This document shows positions 1-13,609 of a stretch of DNA of 64,000 nt, piece after piece; position 1 is the first letter of the stretch, and the number at the start of each line of letters is the position of its first letter. Position numbers and translations under genes: made by a program. This stretch comes from Lagopus muta (Eukaryota > Chordata > Aves > Galliformes > Phasianidae), in NCBI RefSeq assembly GCF_023343835.1, contig NC_064443.1, forward strand, positions 11,346,001 to 11,410,000, written 5' to 3'. A model generated the notes under the pieces. The model was not told the origin of the DNA. It searched no databases and saw only the letters and a list, made by a program, of their open reading frames with translations.

Positions 1-689
1 GAGGCGTGTATGTAATGAACAAATCAATCTCAAAGATGGAGGAGCTCAAATCTGTGAGAAAAGCAGCAGGATGGTTAAGTATTTTGCCTGAATCTTTCTG
101 CAGTGAAAGAAGTTGAGAAGATCCACCTGATCAGTGATAAGTTTTCCAAGAATGACAGGCAGGAAGCTAGATAGCATGCAGATAATAAGAAAGGGATTAT
201 TGAAAAGTTAAATTACTGAGAAATGACCAGAGCACCAAAACCATTAAAAGCACATCCCTGAGCAGTACCTGAGGAAGCAAACAACTGAGCTGCAAGATTT
301 ACTTAATTGTTGGGGTTTTGTTGGGTTTTTTTAACTGCACATCAAAAAGGATATTACAGAAAGGGATTAATCTTTTGTGGGAGTAAAATATGTTTGAACT
401 GTATTGATGTTGCATATAGGGTTGAACTTGAGCTATTGGGTTCAAGTAATGAAAACTGTTCCCTGTGATTTGTTCATAGCAGTGACACTGACATTTCCTT
501 CTGACTCTCCTGGCTCCTGTGCCCCCAGCTCCCTCCTGGGCTTCTTTTCTACTAATTGAAATATTTTCTTTCATGACAGTGTTGGAGATTCATGGGCTCC
601 GTTTGGGTTGGGAGCAAGGGAAAGGAGATGGTGTGTGATTTGCAGTTGGTCGTGGGCCAGTCTTATCCTCAGTTCACTCTGCTTTTCAG
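1..689 (+). other. SETD5 intron sequence, 5' edge of window
   Basis: This is intronic sequence of SETD5 upstream of the first exon visible in the window. A short open stretch around 108-170 looks slightly coding-like, but no GT donor follows it in a usable place and I recognise no SETD5 sequence in it. The acceptor for the next exon is a TTTTCAG ending at 689. I see no repeat family, RNA gene or regulatory motif here. Confidence 0.55.
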
Positions 690-3600
690 ACTTGCTGAGT
701 CCCCTGAAGAAATGGAAGTCTCGCTACTTGATGGAGCAGAACGTTAAGAAGCTGCTGAGGCCTCTGTCTCCTGTCACCCCTCCACCTCCCATCCCTTCAG
801 TTCCTGGCTCAGTGAGCCCACAGCTGGCTACGCCCTGCTCATCTGTGCCAGGAGAGGAGGAAAGTCGCAATGGTTATGGTGTGATGTTCTCACCAATTCC
901 TTCTCTGGCTGCTAGTCGCTGCAATACTCCACTACAGTTTGAGGTAAATCCAACTGGAGGCTCGAAATGCCAAAAAGAGAGGAACTGGAAGATATGCCAC
1001 AGAGGTAGCACTAGACACACCTTCCTTTTTGAGTATGCAGCTATCTTCCTGAGCAGCATTATGGTGGCACACTGCTGCCTATTTCCTCTACTCCACTTCT
1101 GTCTGTAGCAAATTTCTTTCTCCATTAAATTTCAAACCTTGTAGCAGCCCAGCCTCCCCTCACGTCCCATCATTAACATTAGATTGGTTCTTTTCTTCAT
1201 TTCTATGGCTCTATATTTTGCAGGCTCTTCAGTGTTCTTCAGTCATCTTCCCTCCTTCATCTCTCATTGCCCATATGGTTCCCAGTCCTCCATGTCTCTT
1301 CCAAAGAATGTAACAGTGCTCCAGTTTCCATAGGCTGTCTGACACATCCTCAGCTTCTTTTTCCCTCGACAGATTTTAATCATCCAAAATATGGTAGAAA
1401 TATTTTACATCACTTTCCCCTGCGTTCTTCATTTCTCCTTTTTCTTGCTGGTGTAGCAAGTCAATACTCTGTGCCTTTGATTTCATGACAGCTTCCTTAT
1501 GTGCAGAAGTACTGAGCAGGCTGTTTAGGTGGATTTCCTTGCTCTCAGCTCTGAGTGAGAGATATCTGCCAGGACTTTCCACTTCCATTTTGTGTTGCAT
1601 TTCTTTATGTGAATAGGAATTGTGCTGTTTGTAGTTTATTTTTAGCTTATAGTATTGCATATTTTCATTTAAAAAAATTGAACAAAAAAAAAAAAGTCTG
1701 CTGCTCAGACTCTGCATTTAAAACTATTAAAAATAATTCTGTGCAGTGACGGACTGCTCTATATTGGAGACTCTTTTGCTCCCTCATCTGCTTTGCAAAA
1801 AGTCCTTTGTGGTATTTTTAGCTTAGTGTGCTTCTGATTATTTTCTTTGAGAACTCTTTTTTGTAAGATGTCTGAAAGGCATATCTGTGGAGGTCAGCAG
1901 GGAAGATTGTGGAGCGCTGAGGAGAGATGAAAGGCTGTTTCAGGCACAGAGCTGGACTGTAAATTGTCCTTACTTCTGCTGTGGTTGAGGTGGCAGATCA
2001 GAGCAATACTGCTGTGTGCCTCCACAGTCTAATCACTGATTTTCAGTCTCACCTTAGCATGTTGGTTGCACTGTTAGAAGCCTGTATTGCACTGTGTTTC
2101 TGTGTGCTTGCCCCATTTACCTTCTTTCCCTCTAGACCATAGGCAGCTTTGTTCGAATTTCCGCATTTCTCTAAATGCAGCTCTCTCATAACAAGTCTAT
2201 TGTAATGTCACGTCTGTTTCATTCTGTTCTTCATTCTAACTTGAGAGAGTATGTCTCACAAAATAAACTCATCCAAAGGTTTGTACTTTAGTCCTGTGGC
2301 TGTATAGCATGGTGGGAAGGAAACAACAGTGATTCTTTTATTGGTTTACAAGCCTCCTCGAGTGAGCAGGTGATGATCTACTGCTGGCTTGCTGGGAAAT
2401 CATAGAACCACAGAAACCACTGAACTTGACAGAGTTAGCATTAAATGTGGGCCAGTTCCTGGATAGCCTTTGCTTAGAGTAGCCACTGTTAACCTCTGTG
2501 CTTGTTTTTAATTGACTTCATTTTGCTTCTGGACTGCTTAGCTATGTGAATAACAAGATGCTTTCCCTCCCTTCAGAACGTATCCTCCCCTGAGAGTTCC
2601 CCTGCGCATAGACCCGAGTCCATGTCACCTGAGGTGGGTATCACTGCCTCGGTTGTGTTTGAGATGAAGAGCGTGTGTGCTGGTGTTTATTTGAGGCTTC
2701 AGTGAGATGGGAGGGATGAGAAGTTTGGGCTGCTGGGGACAAGGGTGGAGCGTTAGTTGCGATAAGACTGAGCAGGTTTTTCAGGATTATCGCAAGAGAG
2801 AAAACAAAGCAAAATGAAATTAACTGAAGACTGGAATTTATTATTCGTTTGTTGGCGTTGGTAGGAAACAGATCATGTAAAGACCCGGTATACCTCAGTT
2901 CTGAGATGTAGGCAAGAGGTGTGAGGTTGGAAATAGCATCAGCCCCAGCCCAGGAAACAAGTGCTGTGTGATACTTACTAAGCAGCAGCAAAAGGACACC
3001 TGGGGAAGAAATAGGGAAGTGTTGGCTGGTTATTTAGACTAGCCTGTGGAGGCAGGGTAGGGGCACCTGACCTGCCCTTTTCAGCCTTGATTTACGTCTT
3101 GTTCACTTGCAGTCTTAAAACATTGAGGAAGCATGAGATACTAGTACTTTATTTAGCTGCTGGCCTGTTGTGAAACATGAGGTGAAATAGTCTGAAACTG
3201 TGTGGAAAATATGCATTCATCTCTAATGTGGCAGCTTACTGGGGCTGTAATACAAGGGGAAAAATACTTCAGCAGCTGCAGTGGGGCAGATCTGGTGCCT
3301 GGTGCTGCTGTGTTTTGGCTAAGCACTGTAGTCCTGCAAAGAGCATGAAGACGTGTCAGTTATGTTCATTGTCTGAGATCCCGACAACACGGTGAAGGAG
3401 AGCATCATTTATTCCTTTGCCTGGGAGGTTTTTTGGCACTTAAAGTAGTACAATGGATATACCATTGTGTCAGCCCCTAGTGTTCAGAAACTGTGACAGT
3501 GCAAAGATGACGCCGTTACGCCTTTGTTAGAGAATGTAAAATGTGGAAACGCAGTATAAATTTAATGAATGGACTATTGTTAGAGATTGCTGAGAAAGAG

Positions 3601-6600
3601 ATGTGAAAACAAATGCTTTGGGGATTCTGGGCATCATATTGTTAGGGAGTCGGTGGTGGTTGACTTAGGGCATTCAAGAACTTGGCCAATAAAACAGCAG
3701 ATGGACACCAAATCTCTTCTGTTTTTCCTGAGAGCGAACCTAGCTAGCATGAACTGTTAATGTCAGCTTTGGGACATTTCGGGTGATCAAAGATGCTTTT
3801 TTTCCCTTCATTGACTGGACAGGGGATAATGCTGAGTCTTGCCCTCTGCTGCATTAAGACTTTTAAAGGGAGAAAGGGCATCTTGGACTAGGCAGCTAAA
3901 CTGTGTTACTGTTTAGTGCCGGTCATTCCCTTCTAGAACAAACAGAACAGTGCAGCACAGTGTCAAGAGGGTGATTAAAAACAAAAAGCTGGAAAGCAGG
4001 AAGTTCGCATAGTACAGAATGTTTTCTGACTGACGTTTCTCTCCCCATCCCTGCCTGATCCTGATCCTTTTCCTGACTTCCCACCCCATCCTGTGGCCTT
4101 CCTGGATTTTGTAGCTCTGCCTCCGATCTGACGTGGATTCCAGTGCAAACACCTGCCCGGAACGGCCGTCGCTGCTCAGCTTTGGATCCTCTGATCTGGC
4201 TCCACAACCTTCCATAAACTCTACTTCAGAGACAAACTTCCCAGGAAAAAGTGGGGAAGCACAGATGCTGCTACGAAGCTCTGATCAGGCTTTTCGGACA
4301 GAGTTTAATTTAATGTATGCCTTTTCCCCATTGAACGCTATGCCACGTGTGGATGGCTTGTTGCGGGGATCTGCGTGTCTGGGAGACAGGAAGCCAGTGA
4401 ATTCGGAAGCAGGATGCTGCAGCTCTCCTTCTGAAGGATATTTCAGCAGACATGAGTCAGGACTGCTTAAAGAGGCAGCGCATGGATCCATGTCTCCCTG
4501 CGGTGAGAGGGCTTGTGAAGGCGTCCGATCTGCTCCCCAGAACCCACCACAAAGGAAGAAGGCGAGTATTCTTGTAGGAGAGATGCTGGGACTGCAGAAA
4601 TTCTTTCACTGTGGGGAAGGCATGCAGGGAAAAATGAAGCTTTTTTTTTTTTTTCTTCTTTTTTTTAATGGAATATAACTAAAATAAACTTGGCAAGTAA
4701 TCCAGGTGTCCAGTGCCTGGGCAGAATCAGTAAAGTCGTTAAAAGAGAGGGAGCGACCATTTAGGCAAGATCCTGGTGTGAGAGTTGATGTGACCAACTC
4801 ACATCAGAAATACCTTTTTGGGGAGCACAGAAAGGGAAATGTGGTGCTGGTAGCCTTCATAAACAGTTGTTAAAGAGAGGCAAGAGTCAGAGTAATAACA
4901 AAGAGCAACTTGTTTCATTGGTGGAGGCATTACTTGGAAGGAGAGCCCAACATTTAGAAAGAAAATATGGGCTGTTTGCTGGGAAGGCTTAATAATATGG
5001 GAAGGTAGCAGCATCGCAGGAAAAGTAAGTGAAGATTCTTAATAAATTTTAGCACTTTGAAACTAGAAGCATGGGAGTATTGTTTAATACAAAGTGAGTG
5101 AGCACTGGTTTCTAGTAGTAAGCCAGTGATCCACAGGGGGCTAAAACTGAGTAGAAGTGATAATCAGGCATTGCTGTGATAAAAACAGATGCTGATAGGA
5201 CAGATAAACGTACACTTGTGCAGATATTTATCAGTGTCTTACCCTGTGCTCAGACTTTGCTGGCAAGTATGGCAAGTTGGGTCAAGTGTCCAGGTGTCTG
5301 GAAGGTCTTTTTTATGGTTGGTTGGTTTTTCGGTTACGCTTATCTTAAAAACTTCATCCATTGAGTTACTTCTGGAAATACCCTGTTCAGCAGTTTAACA
5401 TCGTAAAGACTTGTATGCAGACATTGAACTGTAGTTGTTAAATTCTTCAGCAGTTTCCTTCTGCAAGCCTTTCATGAGGCACTGTGCCTCATCATAAGGG
5501 GAGGCATGCAGAAAGATAAGCGCTCAGCTGGAAATACTTGTGTGGTTTTGGTCTTGCTGTCCTGTGTTGCAAGACAGCATCATGGGATACTTTAGTCTGT
5601 GCCTTTTACAAATCTGGGACTGATTTGCACAAAATATAAACCATCTCTATTAGAGGAATATAATTTACTTAAGTGATAATGTTGGAAGTGTGCAACACTG
5701 AGTGGTGAACCACCATAGTGTGAACTGCTCTAAGCAGGCTGGAATTCTGTACTGAGCTCTGCCAATCACAGGTCCCCCACACTGTTCAGTGTGGCTGAAA
5801 TGGTGAACAGAACTCTCTGAAAATCAGTTCAGTGAAGAAGGCTCTTATTCTCAGGTTTCTGAGATGTACAGGTGTACAGATCTGCATTGTGTTATGTCAC
5901 GAACCGTGGAGTGGTGAAGGAGGTGAGAAGCAGTGTGAAATTTCAGAAGCAAACCAGCCATATATTTCTTGTGAAGTACCAGTTGTAAATGTGGGTAAGT
6001 GGGGCAGTGGTCCAAATTTGCATCATTTAGCTCTTTCTCCAGATTGCCTGCAGATTCAGGAAGATTTATAGTCCCAATGTAACTTGTAAAGTTTCATCTG
6101 CAAAGAGAAACAATTCTTGAAATGATGTGTAGGCGTGTTCTTTCCCCTCACCTTGTCCCTTGCTTTCCCTGACTCATAGCTGTACTTTCCTTGCAGGTAT
6201 CTCTGCTGGAATACCGCAAGAGGAAGCAGGAAGCCAAGGAGGGAGGCGATTCAGTGCGCTGCGCAGGGACTCCTACCCGGCAGGGCAGCAGCGGTTCTGG
6301 GACTGACACAGATGCCAGCAGCCTGCCAGGCTCTGTAGTACGAACCCCGTCCTCCCCACAAAGTGGCTTCTCCCCTTCTCATCCTTCCCTGCCTCACGTA
6401 GAGGACATCAGCCCACCAGACTCAAGGGGGACTGGTTCCTCAACATCACTCTGCAAATCCCAGGAGAACATCAGCAGCAGGTGGTGAGTGTTATCCCTCC
6501 AAGCAAGGCTCAGACTGCTCTGCAGAGATGAACCAGACTCGGGGGGGAGGGAGCAGGGCATTTCTGTTGTCCTGTAACTGCAGTGGGACGGATTCTGTTG

Positions 6601-9600
6601 GGTGTCTTGGCATAGTTCTCTTTCTTAATTGTTATACTGAAGAATACCAGCAGTGTTCTCAGCATGCCCTTTGGTTCCTAGTTTAGATATCAAAAATCTG
6701 CCTTGAAAGATGAAGTCAAACAGTTCTCTCTTCCACCAGTTTCCTTTTAAGGGCCTAAGTTTGAAGGACTTAACTTGTAATGAGAATTTAATCTGGGTCT
6801 AGGTTAAAAGGTCTTTTGTTGTTGAATTTCCACTCTTTTAGATGTACGTGATACAAGGTTGTTTTTTTCAGAAGGGGAAAGCTGGTGGAGCCCTCCACAG
6901 CCTCGCGTTGGTGTGAGAAGCAGGGACAGTGGAACAGCCTCAGCTTTCCTGTGCCTTGCACAAATAGCTTTGAAGTGCAGTTACCAGGCTGCAGTTAGTT
7001 TGCCCAAAGTGTAAAAAAACCTCCCTGCTGTGTTACTGTGTGAAGATCTAACATGGGGAAATGCTAGTTTTCAAAGACTTTTAATAGTAATGCCTGATCA
7101 CTAAAATGAAGCAGTGCTGTGCTGAAATGCAGAGTATTGAGTTGTAGTCTGTGCACATGGTCTGTATACATGGTGATGGTTGGGATTTAGAGTGTTCTGC
7201 TCGCTGGAGTGATGCAGTACAGTGGCTTTGCTGCCTTTTCTTCATGGTCTGTCGGTGGAGAGTGCAGGTGTAAAGGCAGGCCATGGGTAGCACTCACATG
7301 GCACAGGTGAACCTGTGTCACTGTGTGTGCCATGGCAGGGGCTGAGAAGGGAGAAGAGGCTGAGCAGTGCTGAAGACTGCAGGAAGCGTGAGGTTGATAG
7401 TATCTGAGAAACACTGGTTTGGATGACTTTACAGGAATCATGAGATGTGCTTTCTTCCTTTTTACAGACCTTCCCCACCCCAAATATCCAGACTCTTCCA
7501 GTGAAAATTTCAGAGAAATAACTGATCTTGTGATAGCAGTCTGTGTGCCTTCTGCCAGGTGTCGGACTGACAGCAGCTGGGACAGTCAGCCGATGATTAG
7601 TTCATGATTACTTTGTGCAAGTGCTGTTATCACCTGCCCTTTTCCTCCCATGCCACTTCTTTCTGCCAGCAAAAAGAAAAATCCAGCTGAATGAGAAAAA
7701 AATCTTAGTTGGAGATGAAGTGCCTGTGGTGACCTTGCCCCAGTGTGGGGCTTTCTGTTCTGTTTGCTTCATCGGCTCCTCCTCAGCAGATGCTCTGGCT
7801 TCAGTTTATCACACGATTTCAGGAGTTGTGGGATTCAATATGGTATTGTCATAGGACTCTGAGTGTAAAAGTTGAAGCCGTGCTGATGTGTTTTGAAATA
7901 GGATTAAGCACCTGTGCTGCCTTTTTTTTTTTATCCCTGTTCTTCTGTCTTCTAGTGGGCAAGGCCCCTTAGGGCCTTATGGTCCCCTTCCACTTCAAAA
8001 AGAAACAGGTATTAGAAGCTGCGTGTTACAGAGTTAAACTTGAGATCCAGTCTCACCTTCAGCTCAGGGCACTTACATTTCTGATACATTTCCAGACATT
8101 CACACTAGTGTAATACAAGGGACAGAAGAAAATGGTGGGATCTAAAACTTCATGCCTTGATTTTCATTTGTCCAGATTTTTGCTGAATTCTGCACTATTT
8201 ACCAACAGCTTTCATTTAAAAAAAATTAAGTTTCTGTCTCTTTCAGTTGCCAAGACACAGCCATCACAATGTAAACAGATGTGCTGCTGCCCAGTAAACC
8301 CAGCCTTGCAGAAAACTGTCTCCAGCAAAACAATAGCAGCAACGAAGGTGTGAATTCACCCCCTCACCCCATTCACCTCCATGAGGTGTGAACTGTGGCC
8401 CCTTCTCCCTTCTGCTTCAGTGAGGGGTGAACTTCAATAGCTGGGCTATTAAATAAATTTTTAAAAGCTAATGTAAAGCACAGTCTTCAATATATCTTTA
8501 CAAATATGAAATACAGGACATACATTCTTAGACTGCATATTTGCATGATATGCAGTGTGTTTGGTGTGTAATGTTTGAAGATAATTATATAACATTGGGG
8601 CATTTTTAAGGCACACATTTTTCAGTGTCTGGGATAAGGCATCATGAATCCCTGATGGAAGTGCTACTATTTTACAGGTTAAAACACATGCCTTTAGAGA
8701 GGTTTGGATGGTCCAGTGCATGGTAGGTGCGTGGCAGGGATCCGGGCTGTGTCAGTGGCTCCGCTTCTGTAGATTGGCTCTAGGAAAGCCACTTCACCTC
8801 TGTTTTCCAGCTTTAGACCAAATGCTTGTAACAAATGATGAAATGAGGTCTAGCACCAATGTTGAGACACAAAATGAATGGGACAAAGTAGCAATAATGG
8901 ACAGAATGACCACGGTAGCTCTGCTCCAGGAACAGCGCATGATCTGACTACTATGCTGACATTTTATTATCATAAGATACTGGCTTTCCTTCTTTTTAGT
9001 TTGAATGTAATTAATCTATGTAAAATAACTACACATAATTTTAAGACAACAACAGGTTTTCAGAATGCTGTTGAATCTTGAAACAACTTTCTGGGACAGA
9101 GTGTCCTGTAATCAGGTGATCTACTGAGCTGAATGTTTACAGCATCCTTCTGATCAAAGATCTTCTTTTTCTCAGGGCAGCACTATCATAGTAGACAGTG
9201 ATGAACAGTCTAAAATTCCACAGGAGCTTATTTGTGTTGCAAAAGCAGAGCAGACTTTTATTATTCCTCCTCTGTCTTAGAGAGCTGGTATTCTCTGATC
9301 CCTCCATTCCACGGTATAGGTTTGCAGCTGCAATAACTTCACATCAGTAAATTTCAGTAGAAATCTTTGAGACTTCAAAGACAAATCTGTCTTGCAATTA
9401 CACCCAGAGCCCCCAGCCCCTTGTGCGTTGGTCACATTGATCTCAACTGTGTAATAGCAGTCCTCAGCTGTTACTGCTTTGTTTGTTGCAGGATGGTCCC
9501 AACGTCAGTGGAGAGGCTTCGAGAGGGCCGAGGTATTCTGGAGAAGGTGCTACGAAGTGGAGCAAAGGTGTCCCAGAGAAATGAATCCTCACCTACCTGT

Positions 9601-12600
9601 GACAGCGCTGTTGAGAGAGATGCAGGTAGGAGGAGCTTCTGAGTTCCTTGTTGGTGGGGAAATAATGGGCTCAGCTTTGTAAACTTGCCTATGAAGTCGT
9701 TTGTACCTCCATCTCCAGCATCACCAGTGCCTGATAAAGGCCTTGTGCAAACCGTACTTTGTTGTTGGATGATATTGCCTGAGCCTGTAAAGCTCTCCTG
9801 TTAGACCTGGAAGGTATCCAGTTCTATCCAGAGTTTGGATTCAAGATCACCTGTATTTTGGCTCTGGCAGTGATGGCTTCTTTGCCCTTGGATAGAGGAG
9901 TTAACTGGCGCTGCCTCAATTGCACCTGTGTGCTGGGAATATGAGGGTATCGTGGTACCCTGGTACCTTAACAATTCTAGTTGGCTGAACATTTAGATAA
10001 ATGTACTGTTACTAAAATGCATGTTTGCTTCAGGCAGGGGTAAGAGCTAATGTAGCTTCCATAGCTTACTTCATCTCTGTTTTGAAGTTACTTGATTCCT
10101 TGAGTTGTGATGCTTGTCAGTTCTGTGAGACACACTTATTCACTGAGATGAACCCAGTTCTGCCTTGCTGTTCCTTCCTTCTGTGACTAATGGGTTGTTC
10201 TCACTGGGCAGCACACAGGGTCAGTGAGTGCGTGTGACTTGAGCTGAGCTTACACCCCTCTGTTATCCACTTGAGATTAAAGGTCAGTTGTGACTTCCTG
10301 TAAGGTGGGCAGATCACTTCATCATTGCCTGATTTCTTAGCTGTGATATGGAGTTATTTGTCTTCTATTTATTTCACACTCCCCGTTGAATACGACTGCT
10401 GTTTTTCCTAACAGGTAGTGCCCAGTGTGTAACCCTGCTCTCCCTAGTGATTTATGATGATGGATCATCATGTTTAAATAACCTAGTCTGTATTGCTTTT
10501 GATCTCTGCTTCTTCACTGTTGAGAACTATTAAGGGCTCCCTCACTGGCTTGGTTACAGCTTGCTGATGATCTGTGGTAGGGATCTGGATCTCTCTGGAG
10601 GATCTCCTTTCAATGCATTTTCTTCATGTAGTCTTAAGAGACTTTCCTGGGACTTGTCAAAAATTCCACTGATTTAATGGGACCCAAATGTAATTCTCTT
10701 TTGTGTCTTTCTCATTTCAATGGAAGTGGAAAAGAAGCACTCCTACTTTGTATCCTTCTTCCTTGTGCAGGTATTAAGAAATTGTAGAGGGAAGCGTTGG
10801 CTTCGTCTTGTTAAGATTGCATAAAGCAAATTCAGGAAAGTTCACAGGTATTCACCTTTTGTAATTCAGACTCTCCAGGTAGCCTTCACTCCCCAAGGAT
10901 TATTTTGTGTATGAACACTGCGTCTGGTACCTGCAGCACTGTTTGTGTAATTGGCCTTTTAAGAAACAATTTCTTCTGAAATCTTTAGATTTCTTCTGAT
11001 TCAACTTCTGATCTCCTGGCTTGAATAGTTAGTCTCTTCTGTGCAACACTGCTTAACAAAACATGCCTTGACTGCAGTCTTTGCCTTTCTGCAGTGCGGT
11101 ACTCAGAATGCCACCCGCAGCAAAGAGCTGCTTGGTGCTTTGGATGTGGTTGCAGGAAATGGAAGGTGGCACAGGATATGTGGTGGAAGCTTCTTGTGTT
11201 GGCCTCTGTGCAGGTCTTGTGCCCAGAGGAGAGATGCCTGAGCCTCAGCAGCACAGAAGACAATTCCATCCAGGTTCTGTTCGGCTGTGCCAGCAGCCAT
11301 GATGTAGCACAGGACGACCACAACACAGCCATGGGCACTGCTGGCACTGCTGCTCATGCCAGTGCGTCTGGCAGACAGACAGAGCAGGCTGATGCAGCGT
11401 GTCCTGTTTCAGGAGTGAGAGACATCTGTCACGTAAATTTGATACCAACACCAGCACTGTTTCAGCAAGGCATTTCAAACGCTGCTGCTGAGATGCTGCG
11501 GACAAACAGCTCCATCTCATCAGGCTGCAACATCAGAAATCTGGTGTGAAATCTTACGGTCCCACTGGTTTCCCTCGCTCCAAAACAAAGCACGATCACC
11601 TGCTAAATCCCATGGTTATAGTAGTGGCAACAGAACACACAGGTCAGAGTGACTGGGTCACTTGCTGAACGTATTTCTTGTCTGTCTCATTTGAGGTTCA
11701 GTTATTTGCTGGGACAAAAAAACTCGCCTGCCCTCTAGGATCAGGGTGTTGGAAGGGCTTGCTCTGCTAAGAAAAAGCGTATTCCTTTTTCTCTCTCACG
11801 TAGCAGTGATGCATCAGTGTGTACTGTGCTGCTGTTACCCCCCTTCAGTCACACCTTTTCACCATCTTGGGCAGCATTTTCTGAGATTTAAGGGTAAGCT
11901 GGTTTGGAGCAGCCCGCTGGCTTGTGAAGCATGTTCCCCAGCATGGCAGCAGAGGTGCAGTCAGCCTTGGCAGCGTGGGACTTCAGTCTTGGGCAGTGCC
12001 TGGATCTGCCTTTGAGGAGAGCCAGTGGCAGGAGCCTGCTGACAGCCCATCTAAGAAGGGGTGGTTTTATTTCTTCAGCTGTAACTAGCCAGTGAGGATT
12101 CCTATGGCCAGAACCGAGTGGAGAGCTGCTGAGTCCTTAGAAACTGTCTTCTGCCTCTTGTGTCCTTCTGGAAAGCCCCAGGAGCACATGCAGCCTGCGT
12201 GCTGTCACTGATGCAGCCATTCAGATAAGCTGGGTCAAGAGAAGTAAGCCTTGCACTAAACCAGAGCCGGTGTAAGGGGAGCAGCAGTGCCTACTGTGTG
12301 TGGCTGGCTGCTGTGAGTCACATGAATGTTTACAACTGCCTTCTGTTAGGGTTCTTCAGCTTCCAAAAGGCCAATGACGGAGGAGCCACTCTGGTCTCAG
12401 CTGTAGCTGGAGGCAGAACAAGACAGCTGCAGCTGGCAGGTGTCACTTGAGAGGGAGCTGTGGTGACCTCAGTCCAGGGGTGAAGTGTAACACGTTGCCT
12501 GTGCTGTGCATTGCAGATACAGCAGGAGGAGACACTCCAGAAGCCCACAAAGGACCAGCAGTTTACAGTCCTTCTCGATACAGCTACCAGGTAAATTCTG

Positions 12601-13367
12601 CCATTTGTTATCTGCCCATTCAGAAGTAAAGCTTCAGACAGCATTAGCAGGCAGGAAGCTGTCAGTTATTGCCAGTCCTGATATACCAAGCAGCTAGAGT
12701 ATGATGAGGTAGGACATAGGGAATTGTGTCTGATGTCTTTTCCTTTTTCTCCCACCAACATGTTCAGCTCCTGCAGTCTGACAGTCCGCAGGCAGAGTCG
12801 CAGACCCTTCTCCAGCAGAGCTCCTCCCCCTACAGAGGACACCTGACTCCTTCTCCTGGCTACAGCTACCGAGCGGCAGCACAGAGGACAGGACACAGCC
12901 TCTCCCACAGTTCCTCAGAAACGTCCCTCTCCTCTTCCTCGTACTCCAGCCCTGCCCACTTGGTCTCCACAGACTCCTCTGCCCTGTTTGCAGGGAATTC
13001 GGGGTATTACAGCAGCCAGCAGCACTCCGGCAGTGCCAGCAGCAGCCTCCTGAAGAAGAGCTGCCCAGCTGCTGCCAGCCCAGCACAGCAAATGGCTGTG
13101 GACTCTCTTTCCTCAGAGTCTGGCTCTCAGCCCTGCACAGGAGCGTCCAGCTCCACCTCAGCCCCCCAAAGCTCCAGGTCACTACAGTCAGACTTGCGGA
13201 CTATCAGCCTTCCGAGCTCTGGGCAGTCAGTTCTCTACCAGGGCTCCCGGGGGGCGGTGATTTCCAGTGCACAACACTACCCACACCGAGGGGGCAGCAG
13301 CGTCCATCAGTACAGACTGCAGCAGATTCAAGGTTCTGGAGTAAAGACTCAAACAGGACTTTCCTAG
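690..13367 (+). CDS. SETD5: SETD5, C-terminal coding exons (5' part outside window)
   Basis: SETD5 is a nuclear SET-domain protein associated with HDAC3/NCoR and PAF1 complexes; whether it methylates histones itself is debated. The SET domain lies upstream of the window. What is visible is the long disordered Ser/Pro-rich C-terminal half, about 616 residues. Coding exons are 690-943, 2577-2633, 4115-4561, 6197-6483, 9492-9625, 12517-12590 and 12768-13367, and phase is continuous across all junctions. Recognised segments include [16 protein letters not shown] at the start, [17 protein letters not shown] in the third exon, [14 protein letters not shown] in the fourth, [12 protein letters not shown] in the fifth, YSPSRYSYQ in the sixth, and the terminal VKTQTGLS. 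The stop is TAG at 13365-13367. All introns are GT-AG except the third, whose donor is GC. Human SETD5 is about 1,440 residues, so this is a little under half of the protein. Confidence 0.95.
2577..2633 (+). CDS. SETD5: SETD5 57-nt in-frame exon, possibly alternative
   Basis: This 57-nt exon has a CTTCAG acceptor ending at 2576 and a GTGGGT donor at 2634. It encodes 19 residues, [19 protein letters not shown], with repeated SPE/SP motifs. Both ends are phase 0, so it can be skipped without a frameshift. The main human isoform I remember runs directly from TPLQFE to LCHRK, which would be the skipped form. I infer that this is a cassette exon adding Ser-Pro sites; inclusion cannot be judged from sequence alone. 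Confidence 0.75.
4559..4567 (+). other. SETD5: GC-AG splice donor of SETD5 intron (AAG|GCGAGT)
   Basis: The exon ends with codons for QRKK at 4561 and the intron begins GCGAGT, not GT. The next exon starts at 6197 (CTTGCAG|GTA) and encodes VSLLEYRKR. The nearby GT at 4566 would add 4 nt and shift the frame away from the conserved SLLEYRKR sequence, so the GC donor is the only one that keeps the protein intact. AAG before GC and GAGT after it otherwise fit the donor consensus well, as expected for GC-AG introns. Confidence 0.85.
4641..4670 (+). repeat. poly(T)/pyrimidine tract in SETD5 intron
   Basis: A run of Ts interrupted by CTTC lies about 80 nt after the GC donor. It is simple-sequence DNA. 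It is far from any acceptor, so I do not read it as a polypyrimidine tract. Confidence 0.8.
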
Positions 13368-13609
13368 GGCTGCTTGGACTCCAGGAGGAACAAAACTGCC
13401 CACAGCTCCTTCCAGTTACCGCTGGAAGTGGCTCCTGGGCCGGTGTTGGGAGGTCGCACCCGAGGCTGGGTGCCGGGGGTCAGAGGCTGAGGTCTGAATG
13501 CACGGGTGAGATTTGTGAGCAGTATTGGCCTCTGGCCTTGCATGAGAAAGCAGATTTCTCTGAGGCAGAGACTGTAGCAAAGCTGTTCCCTGATGTGTGA
13601 GTACATTGC

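Larger units (their letters stand above)
944..12516 (+). other. SETD5 introns
   Basis: The introns longer than 300 bp are 944-2576, 2634-4114, 4562-6196, 6484-9491 and 9626-12516; the last intron (12591-12767) is 177 bp. They are of average base composition. The only repeats I notice are a homopolymeric T tract near 4640-4670, T-rich runs near 7921-7932, and a doubtful CR1-like fragment near 2398. I see no RNA gene and no further SETD5 exon in them. Confidence 0.5.

Noticed and set aside
2398-2470. CR1-like start (ATCATAGAACCACAGAA) in a SETD5 intron
   Set aside because: Only the first 17 or so bases resemble a CR1 end and no further CR1 blocks follow, so it is too weak to call.
4133-4678. 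Frame reading through the SETD5 GC donor to 4678
   Set aside because: The part after 4561 is intronic (poly-T tract, no conservation), and the conserved protein resumes at 6197.
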